64,000 nt of DNA from Eretmocerus hayati (lineage: Eukaryota > Arthropoda > Insecta > Hymenoptera > Aphelinidae): positions 144,341,121 through 144,405,120 of the forward strand of contig CM056742.1 of the NCBI GenBank assembly GCA_029851415.1, given 5' to 3'. Below are positions 1 to 12,853 of this stretch, one piece after another; within the stretch, counting starts at the first letter, position 1; every line of letters starts with the position of its first letter. The notes under the pieces were generated by a model. That model was not told the DNA's origin. It saw only the letters and a list, made by a program, of their open reading frames with translations, and did not search any database. The position numbers and the translations under genes were made by a program.

Positions 1-423
1 GCGTGACGGCATAAAACTAATAGTTCAGCCAGTGATTCAATAAATGGTGTTCAAAACTCATGAAAGTACTCAGAGTAATTGACGAATAATTTTTGAATCT
101 GTATCCCGTACAGTGAACCAGGAAGTTACATAGGAACATTACAACTGTTACGAATCCTTATTTGAAAGGACGAATCGAACAATTCAGAAGAACTATGAAC
201 CTCAAGGAATCCAAGACCCCATGAATCTCCCTGAATGTTTGAAGAAAATTCCACTCAGAAGACTTCTACGTAGAAGACAAAATATGATGATTGACAGAAA
301 ATGTCCGGAGGAACTCAGAGTAGGAAGTAATGAATGAGTGACAATTTGATTGAAGTTTGACAGACGGAGCTGGACACTTATATCTATAGAATTATCGTTG
401 ATATCTTTAAACTGACTAAACTA
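1..423. other. Intergenic, nothing recognised
   Basis: This is AT-rich sequence with stops in all frames. I see no gene, RNA or repeat before the inverted repeat that starts at about 424. Confidence 0.5.
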
Positions 424-910
424 TTTAAGGCCCGAATTTATAGTCGTTGGCATTGGTTATGGTTTTGGTCATGACCGATACCTTGCATGGTACGCGATTC
501 AAGAATTAGGTCGGAAAATAAATTTTGAGTCAAAATTTTCGAACTAATGTACTAAATGTGACTACAGCCGCAAGTCTGTTGAAATATTAGAGGTGAAAAT
601 TGTCCTACATGGACAGAAATTATGATTCGTGCTCTTGATGCGTGAATCTACGTGAGAGACAAGGTTATGAATCGAGACCATAGTTGTAGCAAACGCGTGG
701 ATCACCAATTCTATGAATTCTATGCTGAACGACAGTTTTCAACACTGGAATTTCGACAAACGAGTGGCTGTAGTCACATTAGGTACATGAGCCAGAAAAT
801 TTTGACTCAAAACTAATTTTCTGACCGAATTCCTGAATCGCGTACCATGCAAGGTGTTGGTCATGACCAAAACCATGACCAATACCAACGACTATAAATT
901 CGGGCCTAAA
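424..910. repeat. Inverted repeat (foldback element), arms about 150 bp
   Basis: Bases 424-590 reappear reverse-complemented at 750-910 with a limited number of mismatches. Both arms carry the motif GGCCCGAATTTATAGTCGTTGG at the outer end and GGCTGTAGTCACATT towards the centre, and both include GCATGGTACGCGATTC. The spacer is about 160 bp and looks unrelated to the arms. I see no open reading frame of use. The arrangement fits a non-autonomous foldback transposon or an inverted duplication. I could not define a target-site duplication. Confidence 0.75.
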
Positions 911-3900
911 CCACAGCCTGTAAGTTACTTTTAAACACGAGGCTGTACGGGCAATGCTAATCTCCACACTGTTTTTCTGAATAGAAGACCCATGGGATTG
1001 AATCCTGGGAGATACTTACATTTCTCACCAAAACAATATCAATTTCCAGAGTTTGGTCAGAATGCAAGACTCGCAAGGTTAGTGCTCTCCATAAGAGTCT
1101 GAGGTGTCAACTACTATGTATGATTGTTCAATGATACCAAACTATGTAAAAAGTATGTTTAAAAAAACATCACCTTCTAGAAAATAGCGATGAGATAAAT
1201 GTCGAGAAGAATAAGACAATGGGAGTGGCTAAGCTTCAAGCTTTCAAGGAGGAAAGAGTTGCTCACTCAGTCGTTCACCAGCATCGCGGTTATATTCATT
1301 ATATACACTTTATATATACACACTAATCCGCTCGCGGCCTCAACTAGACGTCTACCTCTTTACTAACAAGGGAGAGCTACAACCCTTGGAAGCGTGGAAA
1401 AAGGCTTTCTCTTGTCAAACTGGCTGCTCTTGGATGAAAAAGAGCCTCCTCTCACTCTATATACCATACAAAAGGAGCGCCACGTGGGAGCAATGTACAA
1501 AGCTGCGGGCGGAAGATCTCGTCTCAAAAGTGGCCATCCAATTCACAAAGCTCAGAAAGTGTATATACACTTATTCTAAAAGGACTAATATATTAGAGTA
1601 AAGTCCTCTCTCATTTCAAGGAGCCAGCTCTCGTTGACAAATCCTCCCAAGTTAATTATCCTCGCACCAAAGCGTCCCAAGTGCGTAAAATTTGTAAATT
1701 CCGCCTCGGGACAGCTATAGAGCCTAAAAAAAGCTTGCAAGCTCAAGGAGTTTCACGGGAAATGCGGAAAAAGTATGTAGTTGTGTCTTTTGACTGCACA
1801 GCTCTTTTCATTCTGCAGTGGTTACACTTTGATATCGATTCAACAGGATGGGGTTTGCCAAGGTAACGCCTTTATGCGGTCTGCAGCTATTTAGAAACCT
1901 GTCTCTAGGTATGAAGCAGAAAGCAATGTGTGTCGCCAAAGTCTCTGACAGTATTGCTGAATCGTCGTACTGCTTCAAAGACGGAAATGTCCGATGCGGA
2001 TTCCGGTAAGTATTTCTTTTTCCTTTTTATCACAAAAATGTTACTATTGATGCTTATATAGAGTGACGAGATTGTTGAACTGATGCAAGAAGCGGCCAAG
2101 GATTTTAAATTTTAGTATCATTACTAGTATATTTTCATCACCTTTCGCGTGTTCAGGCGTCAGAATATACCTTTGATGGTGATGCGAACTAATTTTCCAC
2201 GTTCTACCTTTGACTGGCGCACGTCTATCAAAGCCACTGCTCGTTAATAGCCTTTCTCATTCTCGCAAGTGTATAAATGGAGTCTCTAGATGCGTGCGAG
2301 CGTACCGATAAGACAAGTAACCCCATTTTGCACAGGAAGCATATAGGTTCGAACTGCGGATACCTGATGAGGGTGTGCGAGAAGTCATGCATAGTGCGCT
2401 GTCGTATCGAAAAGTGAAATCGCGACGAAGGTGTGCAACACGCAAGCTTCCGATGCCATTGATCCTGGTCTTTTGATCATTTTAGATCTCAAACATAGTT
2501 TGAATGAATAATAGATATTCGACTGATGGGAACTCGTTCGAACGACTATCTTGTTTGACAGGATCTCGTTATAGACAAGGATGAGGAAGTGATGGACGAT
2601 TTTTGTGGGGGGTTGGTAAACGTGAGTCGGGAAGAGTTTGAATTTTATTAGATATCGGGCTGTGAATTTGATGAGTGTGTTTCAGAATATATCGGCAGTC
2701 TGAAATGTGCCAGTGATTATTCATATATCACACATTTTGTTATGAGTAACGCGCTCTAAATTCATGGGCTGGATTCCCACCACGAGCGGGTGAAATTTTC
2801 ACTCCAAGAGTTACGGAAATGTTGCCTATTGACTTTGGCTGAAAATTTTCGCCGAAATAGAAGGGAACCATTAGTCAAAAATGGAATGATAGACTTGTAG
2901 TTAATTTTGAAAGAAACGACTTGCGATTTACGAAATTTCTCGTCATATTCAATGATGCTCTTGAATTTTTGGGGAAATTTTGATCTTTTCAAGCTTTAGA
3001 AAATGAAATTTGCAAGATATCCAATGTTTACGTAGTTCTGAACTAAACTGTGTAATGCTCTTAAAAATGAGTTTCAAATCGTACAAAACTTGGATAAAGT
3101 TACATACTTCCATCGGAAATATTTGTTCTTGTTGCGATCACAAATCTGTGAGGACTTAAGTTCAAATTAGTTTACGAGAAACTTTAATCAAAAGATTCGC
3201 TAACGAGGTTGATAAGAACATGCTCTTCCATCCCAGCTTAGACTGGAAAATATCTCCAGTACAATGCTTGGATTGGGATTTCAGTAACTTGAGTTGGAAA
3301 TCCATTCCTAACCTGTTCAAATAAGATTGTCAAATCATTCGACTGGTAATTCCACCCCAAGAGTGCGGGTGACAAACGTCGACGTATGCTGGCATAAGTC
3401 GATTATGAATTGAATCCTCACTCCCTAGGAAGTTGTCACAAATGCAGTAAAATCGACTGAACTGACTACTGTAGTATTCAATTTTTACAGAGTCGTTGGT
3501 GGTATTTGTAGAAAGAATCTGTATTCATTCATTACATGAATCCTAGAATTTTGTAAGTAATTTTCCGGTTCTATAATATATCAATTAAAATCGCGAATTC
3601 AAATTTTTTACTTTAAATCCTCGATTTAAAACCACGTTATATACGGTGAACCATCACCATCAAGATTAAAATCCTTGAACGTATAAACTGCAAGCTTTTC
3701 AGCTTTTCAAAGAAATAACGACAAGTTGCGAGAGAACAAAAAGAGTATAAGTGAGATTCACGAAGAAAAGAAGAATGAAAGACAAAAGAGAAAGTAGCGT
3801 GGAGAGCAAGTGTATGGCAGCTTGTAGAGCTTCCATGTCTTGTTTAGACGACAAGCACGTGACTGAATCATTGAAGCAAAAAATTATGATGCGCTTGTAC

Positions 3901-6352
3901 AGAATAGAATACTTGAGTGTGCTTGGATTTGTAAAAAAATAGTATGTTCAATTACTTCCATGGCGAGTTCCATGGACTAGAATTCTTGTGTTGGTCGAAA
4001 CATACACAGCATTATAAAATAAATGTCAGGAGAAAAGCCGATATCAGAGAAGCATTATCTAATTGATTAAATGTGTATTCACTGCTGTCAGTCTATTCTA
4101 AGCTATTCTGAAGCAGTCACGCATGAGGTATAGAAAATTAGGGCTTCTTCCATCTAGATAGGAGGATCAAATGTGTTTCCCACACAAAATTGTCTAAAAT
4201 CGTTTTTATGGTGCATGTGCTATCACACAAAATTTCTGGGGATGGGTTCCCACCACAAGAGGCTGATATTTCCTTCCGAAGATATTCTAAGACATTCTCA
4301 TCTTAGTTTGACTGGGAATTTTCAAGCTCAACGAGTGACTGGAACACTTGTAAGGTATTATAAGTGAATTTCAAAATGAACTTTAAAGTAAAAAAATCTA
4401 CTTTCTACTACACCTATCTTCTTCTATGATCTTCTGGAATTTCTAGTGGCAATGTAAAAACTTTCATTCTTGCGATGTGAGATCAATTTTCAGTTTGAGG
4501 CGAGGATTGAGCCGCAGAATCTCCCACTGATCTTTGCCGTGAATCTACATCTGTTGAGAATAAATTTCGAAAATTGCGATAAATACAGCAAAACTAATTT
4601 GTCACGTTAGGCAGGAATGTTAATAAGAGTTCTATGTTTCAACTGAACATGGGCTGGGAATTTGCTTGGTACATCACTTGGGCTGAGGAAAAAGTATCTT
4701 GGGTTAGAAATCCACCTATGAGAATTCCAGTCACTCCCTCGATAAGAAATTCCATTCCAAGAAAGAGTGTAAAATTATGATGATGGAACATATCAAACGA
4801 GAACGCACTCATGAAAACGAGGATTGAGGAATGAATCGTGAGTTGTTAAGCTTTGTAAGAAGATCAAACTAGCTTGGTATCTTCACTTTGAAAAAGTGAC
4901 CGATGTCAAAAATCAAGAAAAAAAGTGTTAACAAACGGACTCAACACATTGAAAATTATTGCGGGAAAAATGAAAAGCATATGGAGTTGGACTTTTGCAT
5001 CATCTGTCTTTGATGAAAATATTGAAATTATTACTGACACTCGGGCAAAATTCAACTCCAACAACGTTTCAGAATCGCTTGAATCTTTCAATCTTGGTTC
5101 TTAGATCTTTTGAAACTTCTTGTGAATTCAATTTGTATTTAAGACAAGATTTGACCAAAAATTTACAAGAACTCTTTTTAAAAATTCACGGTCCTTGCAT
5201 TGAGCAGTCCAGTAGTAAAATTCTGATATAAATGGATCAAAGAAAATATTGAGCTTCGTTGGCCGTAAAAGTTGAAATGAATCGAGTCATGAAGTACTCT
5301 GACACAGATAAATCTGACCCTGCATGGTTAGAAAACAAAAACCACTAAAAGCAAGCTTCAATCGATTTGAAGATCCTGTAAAGTCTTGTCGAGTTTTCAT
5401 GATCTCCCATCAACTATTTGAATGCGTCTTTGAGATTTTTTCTCCTGGCACAAAAATAGCTAAGTAACTTTGTTTGTAAACAGTTATCGGGACACTACAA
5501 ATCAAATGCGATTAATCTACATCGCTATTTGTAGCAGAATAACGCAATTCTTGTCAACAACGTCGTAAATTAGGTGTAAGAATGAGCACTTTGCTGGTCG
5601 TTCAATCGACGTGTAAGAGCAACACCTTATATCCACAAAGAGACTCGCAAAACGTGGGAAAAAGAGGAATAAATAGAGAAGCGATATCACGCGAGGACGA
5701 ATGGGGTCTAAGCGAACAGCAATACAAGAGGTAGCAGGAGGAAGTAGGTATATCAGAGGGTGCACTAGCTTTGATGATGAGCACGTGTTGGATCGTAAAC
5801 GAATAATCGCGCCGAGCTTACAAGCACCCGGGCAAACGCCAGTGAAGCGCACAAGCAGCAGCCACGCGAGCTTTTGGCGCTTGACGGTTTGACGGGGCAT
5901 GAGAAAGAGCTATATAGCATCTTCGACGTATCCTCGTTGGGGGAGGGGGGCGCAAATCAAGCGTTTTGCAAGCTTTACACGATGAGAGTTTGAGATGCCG
6001 AGAGCTTGCAAGCTCTATTCAGTTCTGACCCACGTGCCTCGCAGCGAGGATCCAATGTCGTTTCAGCCTGGAGGCGTGAACCCACTCGAGCACACCAGTC
6101 TATATCAGCGTGCCGGTTCGATTTACTTTCTTTTTCACAGCACCATCAAATTTTTCTCATATTTTTTCTAAAAAAATTTCATGGTGAAATGAAGATGAAA
6201 AGTTGTGAATTGACCTTGTAGAAAATTGAAGCAAGTTGAAGAAATTGATCGTTTGAAATAGGGCTATTATGAAGACTGAATTATAGTGGTCAGAATAATT
6301 GTAGACTTTTTGTGTGACTTTGAAAAGTAACACATTTTTTCCCTCTCAACAG
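911..6352. other. Gene-poor stretch upstream of the carboxypeptidase
   Basis: No recognisable protein or RNA gene. A loosely repeated motif of the type CCCACCACAAGAG or ATTCCACTCCAAGAG recurs near 2772, 3350, 4247 and 4750. The perfect palindrome AGAGCTTGCAAGCTCT lies at about 6001-6016. From about 5700 to 6110 the sequence becomes richer in G and C and should include the missing first exon and promoter of the carboxypeptidase. An ATG at 5701 followed by a possible donor at 5744 would supply the phase needed, but that donor (GTAGGT) is weak and the call is only a candidate. Confidence 0.4.
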
Positions 6353-8647
6353 AAAGCGAAGATAGCGATGCAGAAGGAGGTTTGGGTAACGTGAACAAGC
6401 TAGTCATTCGGCCACCGGGTCACAGTGGCAAGGCTAAGAAAGGTCACTTATGCTTTGATGCATCTTTTGAGACTGGTAATCTTGGCCGGGTCGATCTCGT
6501 TTCCGAGTTTGAGTACGATCTTTTTATAAGGCCAGATACATGCAGCCCAAGACTGAGGCTATGGTTCAACTTTACTGTGGATAACGTTCGACAGGAGCAG
6601 CGTGTCATCTTCAACATTGTCAATATTTCCAAGAGCAAAAATTTGTTTCGAGAGGGTATGACACCCTTAGTCAGAAGTACCAGCCGGCTCAAGTGGCAGA
6701 GGCTTCCCGTAAAGCAAGTTTTCTACTACAAATCAGCCCAGCATCAGAATCATTACGTGCTCAGCTTTGCCTTTTCTTTTGATCGTGAAGATGAGCTTTA
6801 TCAATTTGCTCTCACCTACCCGTACTCCTACAGCAGGCACTTGGGTCATTTGGATAATCTTAGCACAAAGTATGTATCGAATTTTATTTCTTCAATACTT
6901 GCGAACTTTTTTTATCGATTTTAGTTGTAAATCAAGTGAGTTTTGGAGATTATAGATACCCATTGCGCTTTCGATTGAATATTCGAAAAAATACATTCTT
7001 CAAATCATTCGGCTTGAATGAAAACATAAACTGGAAAATAATCGAAGCAAGAATATGGTCCCATTCGAAACAACAAACATTTATAGAGAGTCATAAAAAA
7101 AATCCGAAAAATGACTCTAGAGCCAAAATGTCCAGATCATAGATGTTTTGAGTAACATAATAAACCAGCCATTGTAAAACTGTAACATTTTTGAGGCCTC
7201 AACATCGTTTCACTAATGTTACCGAATCTTTGCATAGGTATCCATCGATTCGGAGAGAAACGTTGGCAAACTCAATTCAAAAACGCAAAGTTGAGCTTTT
7301 AACCATAACTGCGGAGGAGAAAGCAAACACGGGACTGTCGAATCCCTCGGAACAAGAGCAACGAATACGAAAAGCTGTCGTTATAATGGGTCGGGTTCAT
7401 CCCGGGGAATCGCCCTCTTCGTTTGTGTGCCAGGGTCTTGTTGACTTTCTCGTCAGCACCCATCCGATTGCCAAAGTTTTACGTGATTACGTCGTCTTCA
7501 AAGTTGTTCCTATGCTCAATCCCGATGGAGTTTACCTCGGGAATTATAGGTAAGCCACACGTCTAGACTTGGAGTTAAATATTCGTGAAATTTCTGATTC
7601 CTTACTGAAACCTTTTCTTTTTTTTAGTTTGGAGCCAATGAAAGAATATAATTTTTTAGTCGCATAGTGAGCTTCATCTGCATAGAAAATGAATGAAAAA
7701 TACCTGTGGCTGACTTTCAATTTTTTCAATTTTACAGATCTACTTTATTAGGAATGGATCTAAATCGTTCGTGGAATCGTATTTCAGATTGGATCCATCC
7801 GACACTTGTAGCTACCAAAAGTTTAATAGAGTCATTAGATAAAGATATCAATAATCCTTTGGACTGCGTACTAGATCTTCATGCACATACCAATGCGTCT
7901 GGGGTGTTTGTGTATGGAAATACTTATGAAGATGTATATAGGTAAGGAAATAAGATAAAATTAAAAAAGTTTCCCTCAGATTCTTTACAGATTTTGACTG
8001 AATTTTTTATTTCGAATAATGTGCTATATTTAGCAAAATGCACCGAAAACAAGAAAAATACTGATGTTTTTTTTTACTTTGATAAAATTTTCAAACATCA
8101 AAGCATAATCAAAGTTTTTAGGTATGAGCGTCACATTGTGCTGCCTAAATTATTAGCTCAGCTGGCTGAGGATTATGAACCAAAAAACACTATGTTCAAT
8201 CAAGATGCTCACAAAGAAGGAACGGCAAGACGATATTTGTGTTCTATTCTGAGTGAACACGTCAATTGTTACACGTTACATGTCTCCATGCATGGTTATA
8301 CACGTAAAGGGACCACAGATATTTTACCGTATACCGAAGAAAGTTGTATCCTTTAATAATATTCTGTACCCAAATTAATTTTAAATCAGATCATTCGCGA
8401 AGATCTATACGTGGAGCGTAACACAGTTATACCTTAACAAGCAACAGATTACAGGGTAGGAAGGAATTTAGCTCGTGCCTTACTGGAGTACTACAAGTTA
8501 ACGGGACTTATACCCTCGGGACTACCCGATCAACCGTCGAGTAAGCGAAGCAGGCAATCACGACAGAGGCAGCGAGCGCCTCGAGAACCACGGCCCCGAA
8601 CTGCTAGGACGCCGGCGCCCTTGCATTTGGCCAGTATTCAAGAGTGA
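6353..8647 (+). CDS. AGBL4: Cytosolic carboxypeptidase 6-like (M14 family, tubulin deglutamylase type), first exon not found
   Basis: Exons read as 6353-6869, 7238-7549, 7738-7941, 8122-8345 and 8448-8643; all junctions are GT-AG and phases match. The amino end has the CCP-specific beta-sandwich (GNLGRVDLVSEFEYDLFIRP), followed by the M14 zinc carboxypeptidase domain. Zinc ligands are visible in GRVHPGESPSS (His, Glu) and LDLHAHT (His), and the substrate-binding arginines in LGNYR and MDLNRSW. CCP6 enzymes remove glutamates from tubulin tails and other cytosolic proteins. Two oddities stand out. The motif usually read YTLEVS is YTLHVS here (codon 8279-8281), so the general-base Glu is His. 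The first exon, which must end in phase 1, is upstream of 6353 and unresolved. After 8643 either the in-frame TGA at 8645-8647 ends the protein (about 485 aa seen, family about 500) or splicing continues to 9796. Neighbours are unrelated. Confidence 0.93.
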
Positions 8648-9795
8648 GTTGACGTTTCTTTGACCTTTTGATTACACCGTTAAAATGTAGAGTATGAGAT
8701 TCACTAGAAATACGAGATTGAGCCCAATTTTGCTGCTGACTAAGTATGTAGTGGGTGATATTACGTATGTCTGACCAATACGACTTATACTACTGAAAAA
8801 TATTTTCCCACGGTGCGGCGTGGTTGTGTCATACTCTTGCACAGAAAATCCTTGGACTGTGTTCACAAGATGAAATCAATGTGTTTCACCACGAGATGTC
8901 CGATTTGGTGAATTTCATTGATAATGAAAATCAGTGAATAAAAGCTGGATTTTTGTTGCAATTATTATTCCACACCGATCGGATAGAGAGTCAGTATAAG
9001 AAGGAAAAGACAATGAATTGATTTCTTTTTTCTCGTTGTTAGAAGTATGCCGAAAAAAAATAACTGAAGGATTCTGTTGGATTGAATAAAATTCCATTTC
9101 ACATAGAGAGAATACAATTTTACGGTTTATCAGTCAAAATCACAGTTTAAATCGTAAACAGGTTTTTCTCAACCACACGAAATTCTAACTGAAAAATTGA
9201 TCGGGTCAGGATGCACAGAAGCGAGGCGTGGCTGCAGCAGCACCCGAATCGCGCATTCTTTTCTTTCCCTACTCTTTCAGTCTCCTCGCGTCGACTTTTT
9301 CAATCTCTGTCCGTGTTTAAATCGAACTTTGTAAAAAAAGTCCACTTCAGATTCATTGAAACCGAATCGAGTGCAATGTCAACATCGAGAGTAGACAGAA
9401 AGCAATCTTTTCAAATGCTGCATGATGTATCCCGCGTGGGAGGGACTAAATCAAGGACTATAACCCTTCAATACAACATATATATCGCCGTGTCATGGCC
9501 CATAACGACTTTGGTCTAGTGTCTTTCTGAACCCTAGTCACGTATAAATATCCCGCAAACTCTGAAGTACTTTTGCGTGGTGCACATGTTTGCATACTAT
9601 ATTTTGCTACACCGCGTAATAACACACGACATCGTTATCACTCTTGAGAAAATACGTTACAGTATACGTGGAGTATAAATGCACCCCGGCAACATCAACA
9701 TAAATAAAATATACAAGTCTTGGGGGAAGTGTACATATGTACACACACATACATAAATTTGCACACTGGCAAAATACACCCTTCCGCTGTGGCAG

Positions 9796-10261
9796 GTACT
9801 TCCGGCCGGAGGAGGACGATGAGGAGGAGTTGGCCGCCGCCACCACTACTACTACTACTAATACTACTACTACTACTACTGTTGGTGCCGGTGGTGGCTG
9901 CTGCTGCGCTCGATCGATGAGCTGTACTCGGGCGGGCGTCGGCTCAGCACCGCCGGCCCGTCACCATCACCATCAACACCAACAGTCTAGGGTGATAACT
10001 GTAGCTGCAACTGGGGATGCAACGACAACAACGATATCCCGTGAGCCCAAGCAGCAGCCTAGTCTCACCATCATCGACTTCAATCAGCTGACGAGGGGAG
10101 GACTCGAGCTCGCCGCTGCTGCTGCAAGCTCATGCAAGCCCAGGACCGGCGGCGGCGGTGGCGGTACGCTACATCAGGGCGCAGCAGCAGCAGTACAGAA
10201 ACACCATCAGAGATTCTCACCGAAAACCCGGCGGACACTCGTGATACCGACAGCCAAGTAG
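9796..10261 (+). CDS. Candidate last exon of the CCP6-like gene (low-complexity tail)
   Basis: A 155-codon open stretch begins after a fair acceptor (TTCCGCTGTGGCAG) and ends at TAG 10259-10261. If the donor GTGAGT at 8644 is used, the phase fits exactly (GA plus G gives Glu), and the protein would continue SIQ-E-YFRPEEDDEEEL. The tail then has poly-Thr from an ACT/ACC repeat (about 9841-9880), Gly-, Cys-, His-, Ala- and Gln-rich runs, and no domain I recognise. The sequence is far richer in G and C than its surroundings. Alternatives: a separate short gene starting at ATG 9737 behind the TATAAAT at about 9674, or non-coding sequence. Only transcript data would decide. Confidence 0.35.
9841..9881 (+). 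repeat. ACT/ACC trinucleotide microsatellite
   Basis: Nearly pure ACT units run for about 40 bases, interrupted once by AAT. In the frame of the surrounding open stretch they encode poly-threonine with one Asn. Such repeats vary in length between individuals. Confidence 0.9.
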
Positions 10262-11640
10262 TGCGTTCAAAGTTTATGCGGAAAGGTCTACCCGCATATC
10301 CTGAATACTTGAGCTTGCAAATTTTCTCACGCATTTAAAAAATCAAATTCTACAGATTTTTTCCATTCCGTAAACCAAAGCCTAGAAGATAGCGGCATGG
10401 TTATAACTTTGTCAGGAATAATTTTGAGATTTAAAGTAACCATTCCTGGAATACGGGGATTCTTTTGTCGATTCGAATAATTTTTCGAGGGTAGATCTAC
10501 GGTAAATAATTAGAATTAAAATTTTGCAAAAATTCTTTTCTCACATGATTTCTTTGTGTAACATTTAACGTTTAGAGTTACTGATAGTAAAAATTCATCT
10601 CTATCAGCTCAAATTTTTCCGCATAACTCAAGAAAATTGAAAAAATATATTTCGATTTGAAGTTGGGCAATATTATGTGATTACACTCACGAGAGAATCG
10701 GTTTATCGATTTATGAGACGGGCAAACAAAAGGTTTTTTAATTATAAAATGTTACATTTTCAAATTTTGATCAATTAAAAATCATGTGGGTGTCTCAAAG
10801 ATGAATTTTGAGCTACTGTACGTGCTAACTTTAGTTTGATCCACTTCTCACAACAGAAAAATGTAAAATAAATTTTAAAACTGCATACATCAATGCCAGA
10901 AGATTTTTAGAAATTTTGAATGTGTCTAAGATCATAAAATACTCAGTTCTTGACAATTTTTACTGTTTTTCACTAACAACACGAATAAAATAGTTTTTTC
11001 AGCCATAACTACGGACTTTGCCGACAAATTACTCATCCGTTCCCAACAGTAACTTTCTCATGGTACAAAGTACTGATGCATGACTTAAGTTATGCAACAA
11101 AAAATTTAAATTCACTCGCACGCATTAAATTTCAATTTTATGGCTCTCCGATGCAGCGGAAAAACAGTTCCCAAAAGAAAGGGTTGATGACTAGAGTTGC
11201 ATTACCGGTGCAAACTCGAAGGACGGGTTTGCATCACGAGGGATGAAGCGAATATTTCTCACCATTTGAGACCCCCAAAGCGCATGCTGATGCGTATATA
11301 TATATAAAAAAATACATACCTGCATGGGACGATGCCCGTGATAACGCAACTTATAGCGATGTTAAAATTCGAGGGCCTGCCCTTGCTGAATCAGCAGCAA
11401 TGACAAATTCCTCTTGGAAATAACAGCAGCTATACAGCGGCGTGCAACGATGAGAGCTTGTCAAATTCGCGGCACTCCCGGCACGTCAGTTGACGCATGC
11501 GCTCTAATAAATATTTTCAATATCTATCCGGCGTGCGATTTTTCCCCAAGAGTGTACAGTATCCTGATATCTATCGAGGCAAAAATTAAAATTCAACGGA
11601 GGGCGCGACGATTGCCCTAAATCAGAATAGCATACACACC
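10262..11640. other. AT-rich stretch after the tail exon
   Basis: No coding potential. Possible polyadenylation signals for the upstream gene occur near 10868 (AATAAA-like in AAAATAAATTTT) and 10983 (GAATAAAATAG). Nothing else recognised. Confidence 0.35.
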
Positions 11641-11779
11641 GAGCACAGACACCGAACTGAGATTCTCAATATTATTATTATTTTTTTTTTTTTTTTACTT
11701 CGAGACAACACTTGTCGCGTTCGAAAAATCAAGATTTCGAATATACAGATACAGCAACGGAGATTGAATTGTATAATAT

Positions 11780-12190
11780 AATATTAATCAAAGGCGACGA
11801 AAGAAGGAAAGAGGCGGAGAGGCGCGCTTGAGCGGCGGCCGGTTCGCTGCTGGGCTCGAGGGGACTGATGCTGATGCCTTGGCGGCTGCTGCTCCCCAGC
11901 CCTAGCCAACCACCGGATCTCTCTCAGAGCAAAGCGGCTCTCTCTCTCTCTCCAGGGCTGCGCGAGCGCAGCAACCCCCCCGAAAAAGCGCACCGGGGCG
12001 CGCCACCGCTGATGCTGTGGCTTTACCGGGCCTCGCCTACCTTTGGCATCACCAGCAACGCTCTCATCTCTCACCCTATCTTATATATTATTACAGCATT
12101 TCCATCTCTGATATGCGCTCCTCAGAGCTCTTGTTGCATTTTCAGCCTAAAGACAGATATGAGTAGTAAAATGTGTGCTGTCTCCCCTCG
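11780..12190. other. GC-rich island with CT microsatellite
   Basis: A sharp rise in G and C within AT-rich surroundings, including a CTCTCTCTCT run at about 11939-11952 and a poly-C tract at about 11975-11982. A 96-codon open frame on the minus strand (11784-12074) has a compositionally biased product (Arg, Gln, Pro, Ala) and no known domain. Similar islands lie at 16260-16440 and 54930-55150. They could be promoters or enhancers rich in GAGA-type sites, or unrecognised exons. I cannot tell which. Confidence 0.35.
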
Positions 12191-12853
12191 GTGACTTTTA
12201 ACGCCCTGGATATGATACGTACATAGTATAGATCCTTGTTTCAGATAGTGAATATTTTAATTGCAGATAAGAGAAGCGGAGATGCGAGACCATCAATGCA
12301 TTTCGGTCGGTGTGATGCACCCTTTGGCTTCGCACAATAATACTTGGGGGATGGTTTTAGAGAACGCGATGCTGGCGGCTTTGGTGCACTTTTTCAATTT
12401 TGACCCTTCAAGCGCACACCGCTTGCGTTTGCCCGGGCGGGTGCAATAACCTTACAGAAAGGACATGTGAGAGAACATCCTCAAGTCTTCATGCATACAG
12501 GAGTGAACGTTTGATTTGGAAAACAATTACAGGCATATGCATTATAGCGATTTTTGAATCTGTGCTACATGCATATGTCATAATCAACACTTTTTAGCGA
12601 AGTAAATGAAAACTGGAAATTAATGGTGAGCAAAAATAATTCTGTCATCTCAAAAATTGGAGAGTCAAATACGAATCTCTGTGGGGTATCAAAGCTGCAT
12701 ATCCAGTTTTGATAAGATATTATCGTTTTACTACAGTTAGTTGTCTGTTCAGCAAAATTAAATTTCACTGTACAAATCACCAAAGTTAGATCCCATCAAA
12801 GTAATTCTGTCTACTAAAATAACGATATTGCAACACTTCAACTCGAAAGAGAG

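Noticed and set aside
2340..2360. tRNA B box (GGTTCGAACTG)
   Set aside because: No A box or cloverleaf at proper spacing.
11784..12074. 96-codon Arg/Gln-rich frame on -
   Set aside because: Its length follows from GC-rich sequence with few stops; there is no recognisable protein.
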